A DNA stretch of 64,000 nt from Cloacibacterium caeni_C (GCA_002422665.1 DITA01000047.1:1-64000), one strand, 5' to 3'. Shown: positions 17,514 through 27,067, numbered from the stretch's first letter. The notes: a model not told the origin generated them from the letters alone. Program-made: numbers and translations.

Positions 17514-19433
17514 TTAATCTACGTCTTTGTTTAAAAACTTGTTTTCTCTAAGTTGTACTCTTCCGTTGTTTTCAGAAAGGAAACTAGAAATCTGCTGTTG
17601 AGAAGCATTTTCGTGACCAATATTGATGTTTTTTCTTCTGAAAGCAGGAATGTTTTCGAATTCATTTTCGTTTTCTATCGTCTGATAACGAGAGTTGAAC
17701 TCTTTTAATTTATCTCTTCTTGCCTGAACTTTTTCTGTGGCAGTATTTTTTTCGATAAATTTAAATTCCTCTTCAATTTTAGTTTCTGTAAAAGTGATTT
17801 TTTCTTCGGTGTGATTTTCAAACACAGTTTTTACTTCTTCTATTTCTTCTGCAATTTTGAAGGTAAATTCAATAGGTTTTTCTTCAACTAAAGTTTTCGT
17901 TTCTGCTTTTGGTTTATAAGTTTCTGCCGTTTTTTCTTCTAAAATGAAAGAAATTTCTTCTTTGGTTTCTTCCACAGAAAGTTTCACATTTTCTACTTCT
18001 TGTGCAGCATTAAACTGAGTTTCTTCAATAATAGTCGTTTTCTTTTCTTCTGTTTCAAAAGTGAAAGATTGAGATTCTAAAACGTCTTCATCATCAAATG
18101 AAAATAATTCTAAAACATTATTTTCTTGTTCTTCTACTTCAAAAGTTTGATGACTGCTTTCGATGCTTAAACTTTCGTCTTCAAAAAATCTAAGTTCTTC
18201 TATTCTTTCTTCCATTACAGCTGCTTGTGTTTCTGCAAATTGATTCACAGAATTACTTGGGAAGTCTGGAGTACTGCTATCATTAGAATCATCTAAGAAA
18301 AACATGCTTTTTGATGAATTTTGCATTGGATTTTCTTGAGATTTTTCAGTAGAAGTTCTGCCAAATGGAGATTCTCTCTTCACTTTTGGAGAAGAAGGAC
18401 TGTCTTCTAATGAGTATCTAATTTTTTCGGTAGGACCTGCATATTTTTGATCATCCGCTGCAAAACCAGTGGCAATAACCAATACACTTATAGAATCTCC
18501 CAATTCTGCATCTGTTCCTACACCGAAGATAATATCTGCAGTGTTTCCTGCTTCGCGCTGAATGTGGTCATTAATTAAGCCGATTTCATCCATTGTAGCT
18601 TCTTCGTTTCCACTTCTGATAAGTAGAAGAACGTTTTTAGCTCCTGTGATTTTATTATCATTCAATAATGGAGAATCGAGTGCTTTTTTCACTGCTTCTT
18701 CTGCTTTATTTTCGCCAGAAGCTGTTCCTGTAGACATGAGTGCGGTACCAGAATTATGTAAAACTGAACGTGCATCACGGAAGTCTATATTTACATCGAA
18801 ATAACCAGTAATCACTTCTGCCATACCTTTAGCAGCATTGGCTAACACTTCATCTGCCTTAGCAAAACCAGATTTGAAGCCAAGGTTACCAAATTGCTGA
18901 CGAAGTTTATCGTTATTAATAACAATTAAGGAATCTACATTATTGCGAAGTTTTTCTAAACCATTTTCGGCTTGTTCTAGTCTTCTTTTTCCTTCAAAAC
19001 TAAAAGGAACGGTAACAATACCAATGGTTAAAATTCCCATTTCTTTAGCGATTTTTGCAATAACAGGAGCAGCACCAGTACCTGTTCCGCCACCCATTCC
19101 TGCGGTAATGAAAACCATTTTGGTATTATGACCTAGAACAGCTTTGATTTCATCAATACTTTCTAAGGCAGATTTTTCTCCAACTTCTGGATCTGCTCCA
19201 GCTCCTAAACCTTCTGTAATGGCAGCTCCTAACTGAACTTTTGTAGAAATTGGGTTATTATCTAGTGTTTGTGCATCGGTGTTACAAATGATAAAATCTA
19301 CTCCATGAATTCCTTTCTCGTACATGTGTTTCAACGCATTGTTACCTCCACCACCTACACCAATCACTTTTATGATAGATGAATTTCCTTTTGGTAAATC
19401 GAATGAAAACCCTGTATTTAATGTATTTTCCAT
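17514..19433 (-). CDS. ftsZ: Cell division GTPase FtsZ with long C-terminal extension
   Basis: A tubulin homologue that polymerises at midcell and organises the divisome. Residues 20-330 are the conserved core, with the GTP signature GGGTGTGA at 114-121. After it comes a linker of roughly 250 residues, rich in Glu, Thr, Lys and Phe, with low-complexity acidic stretches. A segment IPAFRRKNINI at 595-605 looks like the conserved FtsA-binding peptide, but here it is followed by about 35 more residues instead of ending the protein. 639 residues in all, against about 380 for E. coli. Lies 52 bp after ftsA. Confidence 0.96.
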   Translation of the reverse strand: MENTLNTGFSFDLPKGNSSIIKVIGVGGGGNNALKHMYEKGIHGVDFIICNTDAQTLDNNPISTKVQLGAAITEGLGAGADPEVGEKSALESIDEIKAVLGHNTKMVFITAGMGGGTGTGAAPVIAKIAKEMGILTIGIVTVPFSFEGKRRLEQAENGLEKLRNNVDSLIVINNDKLRQQFGNLGFKSGFAKADEVLANAAKGMAEVITGYFDVNIDFRDARSVLHNSGTALMSTGTASGENKAEEAVKKALDSPLLNDNKITGAKNVLLLIRSGNEEATMDEIGLINDHIQREAGNTADIIFGVGTDAELGDSISVLVIATGFAADDQKYAGPTEKIRYSLEDSPSSPKVKRESPFGRTSTEKSQENPMQNSSKSMFFLDDSNDSSTPDFPSNSVNQFAETQAAVMEERIEELRFFEDESLSIESSHQTFEVEEQENNVLELFSFDDEDVLESQSFTFETEEKKTTIIEETQFNAAQEVENVKLSVEETKEEISFILEEKTAETYKPKAETKTLVEEKPIEFTFKIAEEIEEVKTVFENHTEEKITFTETKIEEEFKFIEKNTATEKVQARRDKLKEFNSRYQTIENENEFENIPAFRRKNINIGHENASQQQISSFLSENNGRVQLRENKFLNKDVD

Positions 19434-19485
19434 ATATTTTCGATGTATAAAAGTTACTTACTTATTTTAGTGTTATTCGTTTTAA

Positions 19486-20841
19486 TTATTCTACTTCTTC
19501 GAAGAATTTTTTTACTTTTTCAAGGATAGATTGTCCAAAAGTAGGTTTGTTTTTCTTCACTTCCTCGATGTGTTGTGTGATTTCTTGCTCCTCAGTTTTT
19601 ATTTCTTCTACCGTATTTTCTGTTTGAGGAACTTCTATTACTTTTGGCTCTTCTACAGGTTTTTCTACAGGTTTTTTGTCGTGAATTTTTAAACTTTCCA
19701 TCAATAAACCAATTGAAGTTGCAAACTCTGGAGATTTCAAATATTGGTTTTTGTCATTGGCAATATATTCATTGGCAAAACCAATTCTCGCATCAAATCC
19801 TGTTACATAATTGGCTAACTGACGAAGGTTTTTAAGATTAGAACCGCCTCCTGTTAACACAATTCCTGCGATGAGTTTGCGTTTTTGTTCATAAGCTCCA
19901 TAAGCTTTTAATTCTGTATTTACCATTTCGAGAATTTCTTCTACTCTTGCATTGATAATACTTGCCAAAGATTTTAGAGAAATTTCTTTGTCTGGTCTTC
20001 CGTGTAAACCAGGAATGGTAACAAACGTAGAATCTTTTTCTAAATCTGGTACAGCAGACCCGAATTTTACTTTCAGTTGCTCTGCGTGTTTTTCTATGAT
20101 TGAACAGCCTTCTTTAATATCATCTGTGATAATTCCGCCACCATAAGGAATAACGCAAGTATGACGAATGATGTTATCTTTAAAAATAGCAATATCTGTA
20201 GTACCACCACCGATGTCTACGATGGCAACTCCTGCTTCTTTTTCTTCAGTAGTAAGAACAGCTTCTGAAGAGGCAAGAGGTTCTAATGTAAGGGCTTCCA
20301 TTTCTAAACCAGCTTCGCGAACGCAACGTGCGATATTTCTGATGCTTCCCATTTGACCCACGACTACGTGGAAATTTGCTTCCAGACGTTTTCCGTGCAT
20401 GCCGATTGGTTCTTGGATTTCGCCTTCAGAATCTACTTTGTACTCTTGTGGAAGCACGTGAATGATTTCTTCACCAGGAAGCATGACCAGCTTTTTTACT
20501 TGGTCTTTTAAGATTTCTATATCTTCATCTGTGATATATTTATCTGGGTTTTCTCTCATGATGTAATCTGAGTGTTGCAGACTACGAATGTGTTTGCCTG
20601 CGATACCTACAGTTACTCTATGAATAGGAACTCCTGAAGATTTTTCTGCTTCTGAAATAGCAGCTTTGATAGAGCTTATCGTTTGAGAAATATTATTCAC
20701 AATTCCTTTGTGAACTCCCAAACTTTTGGCTTTACCTACGCCTAAAACTTCAATTTTTCCGTGGGCATTTTTTCTGCCTACAATGGCAACAATTTTCGTG
20801 GTACCAATGTCTAAACCTACTGAATAATCATGTGTTTCCAT
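19486..20841 (-). CDS. ftsA: Cell division protein FtsA
   Basis: An actin-like ATPase that tethers FtsZ to the membrane. 451 residues. Nucleotide-binding motifs GLDIGTTKIVAIVG at the N terminus, DIGGGTTDIAIF in the middle and GIVLTGGGSNLKNL in the C-terminal third. The end of the protein (SILEKVKKFFEEVE) is a probable amphipathic membrane-targeting helix, joined to the core by a Glu/Val/Pro-rich linker. Placed 18 bp after ftsQ and before ftsZ, the classic order. Confidence 0.96.
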   Translation of the reverse strand: METHDYSVGLDIGTTKIVAIVGRKNAHGKIEVLGVGKAKSLGVHKGIVNNISQTISSIKAAISEAEKSSGVPIHRVTVGIAGKHIRSLQHSDYIMRENPDKYITDEDIEILKDQVKKLVMLPGEEIIHVLPQEYKVDSEGEIQEPIGMHGKRLEANFHVVVGQMGSIRNIARCVREAGLEMEALTLEPLASSEAVLTTEEKEAGVAIVDIGGGTTDIAIFKDNIIRHTCVIPYGGGIITDDIKEGCSIIEKHAEQLKVKFGSAVPDLEKDSTFVTIPGLHGRPDKEISLKSLASIINARVEEILEMVNTELKAYGAYEQKRKLIAGIVLTGGGSNLKNLRQLANYVTGFDARIGFANEYIANDKNQYLKSPEFATSIGLLMESLKIHDKKPVEKPVEEPKVIEVPQTENTVEEIKTEEQEITQHIEEVKKNKPTFGQSILEKVKKFFEEVE

Positions 20842-20859
20842 ATATTGCTGTTCTCTTTT

Positions 20860-21681
20860 TTAATTAGTTGTTTTTTCTTCGGTTTTTTGTGTTCCTGTTA
20901 CGGTGTTTATTGGGGTTTGTTCATTTGTTTGTAAACTGTCTTCTTCGGGTTTATAACCAGAATTAAGAGTGGTTATGATTTGGTTATCATATTTCACAGA
21001 AATTTTAGAATATTTTTCTGGAGCTTGATAGACCAAATATTTTTCTACAAATGTTTTAAAACCTTTTACTTTAAAGTCTATTCTATCTAAATCACCGATT
21101 TCTACTTTATAATTTCCATCGCTGGTTGCAAGATTGTAGTTTCCGTTTTCTTTTGTGATTCCTACAAAGAAATTTTTGCAGAAACTGTCTTTGTTTATTT
21201 TTTCTATTAACTCAATGAGTTTTTTATACTCTTTCTTCTTCACATCGCCAGAAACCAGCATGCAAGGATGAGAGTATGTTTTAGAAATTGGGAATTCTAT
21301 TCCTTTTTTGTCTACATAAAATCCTTTTCCGCCATTATTTAATCTAAAAACAGGAACTCTTTGTTTAATATCTACATTAAGTTTTCCATTTAAATTCAAA
21401 TAAACGTTTGCGCTATCTACAGCAGGCAATTCGTTTAATTTTTTTTCTAAACTCGGGATATCTACATCGCCCACTTTTTTTGTGGTATTATACCTTTCTA
21501 CAATGGTTCTAATGTCTTTTTCGTCCACAAAATAAACAGGAGAGGAGCTATCATTTAATTTTACGATGATAGATTGCTCATCAATTTTTCGGTCATTGAA
21601 TCTCTTCAAAGAGAAGCTCAATAGAAATCCGAAGATGACTACTGTGACAAAAATTTTGAGAATTCTCCACTTGTTTTTCAT
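20860..21681 (-). CDS. ftsQ: Cell division protein FtsQ/DivIB
   Basis: A bitopic divisome protein that bridges the early ring and FtsL/FtsI. 273 residues: short basic cytoplasmic end, one membrane segment (about 8-27), a POTRA-like periplasmic domain with the PAVDSANVYLNLNGKLNVDIKQR stretch interrupted in the usual way, then a beta-rich domain and a Thr/Glu/Asn-rich tail. Sequence identity in this family is low, so the call leans on layout and position between murC and ftsA. Confidence 0.88.
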   Translation of the reverse strand: MKNKWRILKIFVTVVIFGFLLSFSLKRFNDRKIDEQSIIVKLNDSSSPVYFVDEKDIRTIVERYNTTKKVGDVDIPSLEKKLNELPAVDSANVYLNLNGKLNVDIKQRVPVFRLNNGGKGFYVDKKGIEFPISKTYSHPCMLVSGDVKKKEYKKLIELIEKINKDSFCKNFFVGITKENGNYNLATSDGNYKVEIGDLDRIDFKVKGFKTFVEKYLVYQAPEKYSKISVKYDNQIITTLNSGYKPEEDSLQTNEQTPINTVTGTQKTEEKTTN

Positions 21682-21708
21682 AAACTTACTTCCGAGTTTT
21701 TTCTAATT

Positions 21709-23061
21709 TTAATTTTTCAATGTACCAATCCAATTCATAATTGGGTCATACAAAGTGTCTATGTTTCCTGCACCTACTGTAAGCAAAATATCAAAATCTT
21801 TTTCTTTGATTTTGTCAAAAGCTTCGCTTAAACTGCACACTTCTTTTTTCTCTAACTGTACTTTTTCTAGCAACCAATCAGAAGTTACCCCTTCAAAATC
21901 TTTTTGTAATTCTCTTGCTGGATAAATGTCTAATAATAACAATTCATCTGCTGCCGCTAAACTTTCTGCAAAACCATCTGCAAAATCTCTGGTTCTGCTG
22001 AATAAATGTGGCTGAAACGCTACCAACAGTTTTTTATTTGGGTTAAAAGTTCTGATGGAACCTATCACCGCATTCAGTTCTGTAGGGTGGTGTGCATAAT
22101 CATCTACATAAATTTTTCCGTTTTCAAAAGTATGTTTGGTATAACGTCTTTTAATTCCTTTGAAACTAGAAATCCCTTCTTGTAATGCTGTAAAATCTGC
22201 TCCTAAATTGTGCAAAACAGCAATCGCAGCAGTTGCATTTTCCACATTATGCGTTCCCGGAATTTGCCATGCAAATTCTACGGTTTGTTCGCCTGCATGA
22301 AAATCAAACATCATCCAACCATCTACAATATGCAGATTATCAGAATAATAATCAGCTTCTTCATTTACTGCATACGTTTTGCAAGGTCTGCCAATATTTA
22401 CGCCTTTTCTCACGAAAAGTTGGTCGTTTTCTGGCACTAAATCTGCAAAATCTCTAAATCCTTGTTCTATGGTTTCTGTGTCTCCATAAATATCAAGATG
22501 GTCTGCATCAATAGAAGTAATAATTGCCCAATCTGGTGAAAGATTAAGGAAACTTCTGTCATACTCATCTGCTTCTAAAACAGACATTTCTGTTCCGTTA
22601 AAGATGAAATTTGACTTATAATTTTCTGCAATTCCACCTAAAAATCCTGAAAATGGAAGATTCGCCACTTTGCAAAGATGTGCTACCAAACTTGAAGTAG
22701 TAGTTTTGCCATGCGTTCCAGCTACTGCGATACAATTGGTATCTTCGGTAATCATTCCGAGAACTTTTGCACGTTTTAAAACTTCAAAACCATTTTCATT
22801 AAAGTAGTCTAAAATTCCCAAAACTTTAATTGCAGGTGTATAAATCACTAATGTTTCTTCTTTCTTCAAAGACGAAATTTTCTCATCTACCACATCTTCA
22901 AAAGTGATAGAAATTCCTTCCTTTTGAAGCTCTGTAGTGAGTTTGGTTTCGGTTTTATCATAACCCAAAACATTTTTCCCGGCAGCATGGAAATATCTTG
23001 CCAAAGCAGACATCCCGATTCCACCGATTCCTACGAAGTAAAAGTTTTTATACTGTATCAT
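21709..23061 (-). CDS. murC: UDP-N-acetylmuramate--L-alanine ligase
   Basis: Adds L-Ala to UDP-MurNAc in the cytoplasm. 450 residues. N-terminal Rossmann motif FVGIGGIGMSALARY (9-23), ATP loop AGTHGKTTTSS (114-124), EADEYDRSFL Mg-binding segment, and DDYAHHPTE in the central domain. Preceded by a small membrane-protein gene with a 6-bp gap and followed by ftsQ after 27 bp. Confidence 0.97.
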   Translation of the reverse strand: MIQYKNFYFVGIGGIGMSALARYFHAAGKNVLGYDKTETKLTTELQKEGISITFEDVVDEKISSLKKEETLVIYTPAIKVLGILDYFNENGFEVLKRAKVLGMITEDTNCIAVAGTHGKTTTSSLVAHLCKVANLPFSGFLGGIAENYKSNFIFNGTEMSVLEADEYDRSFLNLSPDWAIITSIDADHLDIYGDTETIEQGFRDFADLVPENDQLFVRKGVNIGRPCKTYAVNEEADYYSDNLHIVDGWMMFDFHAGEQTVEFAWQIPGTHNVENATAAIAVLHNLGADFTALQEGISSFKGIKRRYTKHTFENGKIYVDDYAHHPTELNAVIGSIRTFNPNKKLLVAFQPHLFSRTRDFADGFAESLAAADELLLLDIYPARELQKDFEGVTSDWLLEKVQLEKKEVCSLSEAFDKIKEKDFDILLTVGAGNIDTLYDPIMNWIGTLKN

Positions 23062-23067
23062 TTCATT

Positions 23068-23250
23068 TTATTTAAAGAATTTTCCTATAATTTCAAAAAT
23101 CGTAATCAAAATATTTGAATTATCAGATTCTTTATATAGGATTTTAATTCCTTTCTTTTTTCTCTTATTATGAGAGATAAAAAGCATTATCCAAATACTA
23201 ATTACAACTAATACGATTACGATTAAAGCAATATTATCTTTTGAAAACAC
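23068..23250 (-). CDS. Small one-pass membrane protein between murG and murC
   Basis: I do not recognise this protein. 60 residues: a hydrophobic segment (about 8-28), a strongly basic KRKKKG patch at once after it, and a short polar then hydrophobic C-terminal end (ITIFEIIGKFF). It fits the operon tightly: GTG start 14 bp after the murG stop, stop codon 6 bp before the murC ATG. The positive-inside rule puts the C terminus in the cytoplasm. No ATG start is available, which lowers confidence. A role in wall synthesis is only suggested by place. Confidence 0.5.
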   Translation of the reverse strand: MFSKDNIALIVIVLVVISIWIMLFISHNKRKKKGIKILYKESDNSNILITIFEIIGKFFK

Positions 23251-23264
23251 TTTTATATAAATTT

Positions 23265-24371
23265 TTAAATATTCAAATTATTAATAATCTCATTCACAAT
23301 TTCTTCTGTCGCTTTTGGTTTTGCAAAAAATTCTAAATTTTGAGACATTTCCGTTCTCAAACCTTCGTTTTCGCAAATTTCTGAAAGCGTGTTCCAGAAT
23401 TTCTCTTTCATCTCAGTGTCTTTCACCATTTTAGCAGCGTTTTTTTCAACCAAGGTCTGAGCGTTTTTGGTTTGATGATCTTCTGCTGCAAACGGAAAAG
23501 GAACCAGCAAAACTGGCTTTTTAGCAATTGCCAATTCCGAAATCGCTATCGCTCCAGCTCTAGAAACAATTACATCTGCCGCAGAATAAGCTATTTCCAT
23601 ATTTTTAATAAATTCTACAATTTGAATGTTTCTGCTGTGAATGTCTTTCGTTTCTTCTAAAATATTTTTATAATCTAGTTTACCTGTTTGCCAAATGAGT
23701 TGGTAATCTTTTTCTAAAACTTGATTAATGTTTTCTTTCCAGCCGTTATTCAAAGTTCTAGAACCTAAAGAACCGCCAACAGAAAGTATCGTTAATTTCC
23801 CTTTTTCTAAACCTAATTTTTCTTTCGCTAAATCGCTGTCAATGATATCAGTAATAATGTTTTTTCTGATAGGATTTCCTAAAAATAATGTTTTCGTTCC
23901 GTGGAAGAATTTTTCCATATTTGGATAGGCGGTGAAAACAGTTTTTGCCTTTTTAGCATTGAAAATATTGGTTTTCCCAGGAAGAGAATTCTGCTCTTGG
24001 ATAAAAGTAGGGATTCCCATTCTCGCTGCGATGAATAAAGCTGGTCCACTTGCAAAACCTCCTGTTCCTACCGCAAAATCTGGTTGGAATTCTTTGATGA
24101 TTTTTCTAGCTTTCAATAAACTAGAAATCACCTTAAACGGTAAATTAATATTAGCCAAAAGATTTCCTCTGTCAAAGCCAGCAATATTGAGTCCTTCAAT
24201 TTTGAAGCCAGCTTGCGGAACTTTTTCCATCTCCATTTTTCCATTGGCACCCATGAACAAAAATTCTGCATCAGGAAAACGTTTTTGTATTTCCTGCGCA
24301 ATTGCAACGGCAGGAAAGATGTGACCACCAGTTCCACCACCACTCATTAAAACTTTTAATTTTTTGCTCAT
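23265..24371 (-). CDS. murG: UDP-GlcNAc--lipid I GlcNAc transferase MurG
   Basis: Adds GlcNAc to lipid I on the inner face of the cytoplasmic membrane to give lipid II. 368 residues, GT28 fold. The N-terminal glycine loop SGGGTGGHIFPAVA, the SVGGSLGSRTLN segment between the domains, and the donor-binding SRAGAIAISELAIAKKP and PFPFAAEDHQTKNA stretches are all present. Between it and ftsW lies a perfect hairpin without a T-run. Confidence 0.97.
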   Translation of the reverse strand: MSKKLKVLMSGGGTGGHIFPAVAIAQEIQKRFPDAEFLFMGANGKMEMEKVPQAGFKIEGLNIAGFDRGNLLANINLPFKVISSLLKARKIIKEFQPDFAVGTGGFASGPALFIAARMGIPTFIQEQNSLPGKTNIFNAKKAKTVFTAYPNMEKFFHGTKTLFLGNPIRKNIITDIIDSDLAKEKLGLEKGKLTILSVGGSLGSRTLNNGWKENINQVLEKDYQLIWQTGKLDYKNILEETKDIHSRNIQIVEFIKNMEIAYSAADVIVSRAGAIAISELAIAKKPVLLVPFPFAAEDHQTKNAQTLVEKNAAKMVKDTEMKEKFWNTLSEICENEGLRTEMSQNLEFFAKPKATEEIVNEIINNLNI

Positions 24372-24387
24372 ATTTTTATCATTTTTT

Positions 24388-24407
24388 TGACAAGTCGAGA
24401 CTTGTCA
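24388..24407. repeat. Perfect hairpin between ftsW and murG
   Basis: TGACAAGTC (24388-24396) and GACTTGTCA (24399-24407) pair fully across 2 nt. It sits against the ftsW stop codon. In the direction of operon transcription no T-run follows, so it is not a terminator for the dcw mRNA; it may be a processing or stability site, or a repeat element. Confidence 0.6.
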
Positions 24408-25637
24408 TTACGCTATATCATTAATTTCTTCTACATTCTGTTTTTTACCCATTCCTTCTTCTTCGAAGGTGAGAATTCTAGAACTTACATTCAGAATAAT
24501 TCCTAATTGAAGATAAGTCACCAACATTGAAGTTCCTCCATAACTTATTAAAGGCAAAGGTTGTCCTGTTACGGGAATTAAATTCACCGCAACTGCAATA
24601 TTTACTGCCAGTTGCACGAAAATCATAATTCCTAAACTCAGCACCAATAAACTCCCGAAAAATGCCCGCATTTTACTGGCAATCATCACGATTCTAATCA
24701 TCATAATCATATACAAAGTGATGAGTGCGAATGCCCCAAAAAAGCCATATTCTTCTACAATAATCGCGAAAATAAAATCGGAAGCAGACTGTGGAAGCAT
24801 TTGTTTCAATGCAGATTTTCCTGGTCCCATTCCTGTAATTCCGCCATGAACTATGGCTGCTTTTGCTTGGTTTACCTGATAGTTTTTTGCTTTTACAGTT
24901 TCGTCTTCTACATTGGCATTTTTCTTAGAATTGGCAAAAGTTTCTATTCTACTTACCCAAGTATGAACACGATTGCTGCCAATTAAATCTGTTTTTAAAG
25001 CCAAAAACAAGAAAATTCCCACAAAAAGTCCTGAAATTCCTAAAAATCCTAAAATGTATTTTGCGGAAAGTTGACCAACCAACATTACTGCTAAAGAAAC
25101 CATTAGAATCATCAAAGCAGTAGAACCATTGTCTTTTGCAACCAAAATGAAAACCAATAAAACTGGCCCGAAAATGTAAAAAATGTTCTCTATCGGAAGT
25201 CTTTCTCTTTTAATTTTTTTAGTTAAATATCTGCACAAATAGATAACTAACATGAGGTATGCAAAGCTTGATGGCTGAAAAGAAATAGGTGTTCCTGGGA
25301 TTTTTAACCAACGAGAAGCAGACGCTCCATCAATTTTTTGTCCTGTAAACATGGTTACAAAAAGTAAAATCACCATAATTCCGAGAAGGATACTGCTCAG
25401 TTTTCCGATGTGTTCGTATTTTACAGTTCCTACAGCTCTCATAATGGCTAAACCTAAGAAAACAAAAAACATGTGCTTGATAACGTGTCCCGTAGTTGTA
25501 CCATTCTGCACAATGTATTCTAAGTTAGAACTTGCAGAATATACAGGGAACACGGAAAAGAAGGAGATTAAAATAATCACCATCCAAAGCACTTTGTCGC
25601 CTTTTAAAAGTTCAAATTTGTTTTCTTGTTGTTCCAT
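24408..25637 (-). CDS. ftsW: Cell division SEDS polymerase FtsW
   Basis: A SEDS glycosyltransferase that polymerises lipid II at the septum together with FtsI. 409 residues with about ten membrane segments. Family motifs: DGASASRWLKIPG with the following FQPSSFA, the KQMLPQSASDFIFAIIVEEYG loop and PLISYGGTSML near the C terminus. Position between murD and murG and pairing with ftsI in the same cluster mark it as FtsW, not RodA. Confidence 0.96.
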   Translation of the reverse strand: MEQQENKFELLKGDKVLWMVIILISFFSVFPVYSASSNLEYIVQNGTTTGHVIKHMFFVFLGLAIMRAVGTVKYEHIGKLSSILLGIMVILLFVTMFTGQKIDGASASRWLKIPGTPISFQPSSFAYLMLVIYLCRYLTKKIKRERLPIENIFYIFGPVLLVFILVAKDNGSTALMILMVSLAVMLVGQLSAKYILGFLGISGLFVGIFLFLALKTDLIGSNRVHTWVSRIETFANSKKNANVEDETVKAKNYQVNQAKAAIVHGGITGMGPGKSALKQMLPQSASDFIFAIIVEEYGFFGAFALITLYMIMMIRIVMIASKMRAFFGSLLVLSLGIMIFVQLAVNIAVAVNLIPVTGQPLPLISYGGTSMLVTYLQLGIILNVSSRILTFEEEGMGKKQNVEEINDIA

Positions 25638-25646
25638 TCTTTATTT

Positions 25647-25690
25647 ATAGGATTGAAATCCTATTTTATTTCTTATCGCCACTTCGTGGC
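25647..25690. repeat. Hairpin doublet in the murD-ftsW gap
   Basis: Two small palindromes: ATAGGAT-tgaa-ATCCTAT (25647-25664, 7-4-7) and GCCAC-ttc-GTGGC (25678-25690, 5-3-5), 13 bp apart. Eight T follow on the plus strand, but on the operon strand the run is A, so termination of the dcw mRNA is not expected. Same build as the element at 27068-27113. Confidence 0.6.
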
Positions 25691-25696
25691 TTTTTT

Positions 25697-27037
25697 TTAA
25701 TTATTTTTTAAAACTTCTTCTTTAAATAATTGTCCTCTGTGTTCATAGTTATTGAATAAATCAAAACTTGCACAACAAGGAGAAAGTAAAACGGTATCTC
25801 CTTTTTCTGCTAGAGATTTCGCAGTTTTCACCGCTTCTTCCATGCTAGAAGTATCTACGATAATGTCTTTTTTGTCTTTGAAAAATTCTATGATTTTAGA
25901 ATTATCTAATCCAAGACAAACAATCGCTTTTACTTTTCTTTTTACTAAATCTTCAATTTCCGTATAATCATTTCCTTTGTCTGTTCCACCAACAATCCAA
26001 ACCGTTGGTGTTTTCATGCTTTCTAAAGCATAGTACGTAGCGTTTACATTGGTTGCTTTAGAATCATTAATGAATTTTACACCATTAATTTCGGCTACAC
26101 CTTCTAATCTGTGTTCTACTGCTTGGAAAGTCATCAGAGAATTTCTAATGCTTTCGTTGCTGATATTCAATAATTTACCAGCGATAGAGGCAGCTAAACT
26201 ATTCGCAACATTATGCGTTCCCATCAGAGATAAATCTTCTATTTTCATAGAAAACTCATCGTGAAGTTTTACCACAATTTTTTCCTCTTCTGTATAACCT
26301 CCTTCCTCTAGTTTTTCCTTCATAGAGAAAGGAATTTGCTTCACTCGCAAATCTAATTCTTGAAGCAGTTTTTGACTCATTTCATCGTCTTTATTGTAGA
26401 TGAAATAATTGTCGTTTTCTTGATTTTCGGCAATTCTAAATTTTGCCAAAGCATATTCTTCGTAGTTGTAATTGTATTGGTCAAGATGATCTGGACTCAA
26501 ATTCAACAATAAAGAAATATATGGTCTAAAATTCTGAATATCATCTAATTGGAAGCTGCTTACTTCTAACACATAATAATCAAAATTTTCTTGCGCAACT
26601 TGCATTGCGAAACTTTTGCCGATGTTTCCACCTAAACCTACATTCAAATTGTCATTTTTCAGAATATGATAAATGATTGATGTAGTAGTGGTTTTCCCAT
26701 TACTTCCTGTGATGGCGATGATTTTGGCATTGGTAAATTCTGCACCGAATTCTATCTCCGAAGAAAGTCTGATTCCTTTCGCTTTGATTTTTTGAACCAT
26801 TTCAGCTTTCTTAGGGACTCCTGGAGATTTTATGACCCAATCTGCAGCAAGAATTCTTTCTTCATCGTGGTTTTTTTCTTCAAACTCGATACCGTTTTCT
26901 ACCAAAACTTTTTTGTAATTCTCTTTAATTTCGCCTTTGTCTGAAAGAAAAACTTCCAAACCTTTAGTTTTAGCCAAAATTGCAGCGCCCACTCCACTTT
27001 CTCCTCCTCCTAGAATTACGACTTTCATTTTTTCCAT
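25697..27037 (-). CDS. murD: UDP-N-acetylmuramoylalanine--D-glutamate ligase
   Basis: Adds D-Glu to UDP-MurNAc-L-Ala. 446 residues from the first ATG; a second ATG three codons in (27028) gives the more usual MKVVILGGGESG start and may be the true one. ATP loop ITGSNGKTTTTS at about 109-120, then the central VEHRLEGVAEINGVKFINDSKATN region (seen in two parts) that contains the conserved His and the NDSKATN motif. Flanked on both sides by hairpin doublets in the intergenic gaps. Confidence 0.97.
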   Translation of the reverse strand: MEKMKVVILGGGESGVGAAILAKTKGLEVFLSDKGEIKENYKKVLVENGIEFEEKNHDEERILAADWVIKSPGVPKKAEMVQKIKAKGIRLSSEIEFGAEFTNAKIIAITGSNGKTTTTSIIYHILKNDNLNVGLGGNIGKSFAMQVAQENFDYYVLEVSSFQLDDIQNFRPYISLLLNLSPDHLDQYNYNYEEYALAKFRIAENQENDNYFIYNKDDEMSQKLLQELDLRVKQIPFSMKEKLEEGGYTEEEKIVVKLHDEFSMKIEDLSLMGTHNVANSLAASIAGKLLNISNESIRNSLMTFQAVEHRLEGVAEINGVKFINDSKATNVNATYYALESMKTPTVWIVGGTDKGNDYTEIEDLVKRKVKAIVCLGLDNSKIIEFFKDKKDIIVDTSSMEEAVKTAKSLAEKGDTVLLSPCCASFDLFNNYEHRGQLFKEEVLKNN

Positions 27038-27067
27038 TTCGATTTTTATTTCAAACCTTTTTATTTT

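Noticed and set aside
23932..24324. A 130-codon frame antisense to murG
   Set aside because: Covers the conserved MurG N-terminal domain and has no features of its own.
25678..25698. GCCAC-ttc-GTGGC followed by eight T as a terminator of the dcw operon
   Set aside because: The T-run is on the plus strand; the operon runs on the minus strand, where the run is A and precedes the hairpin.
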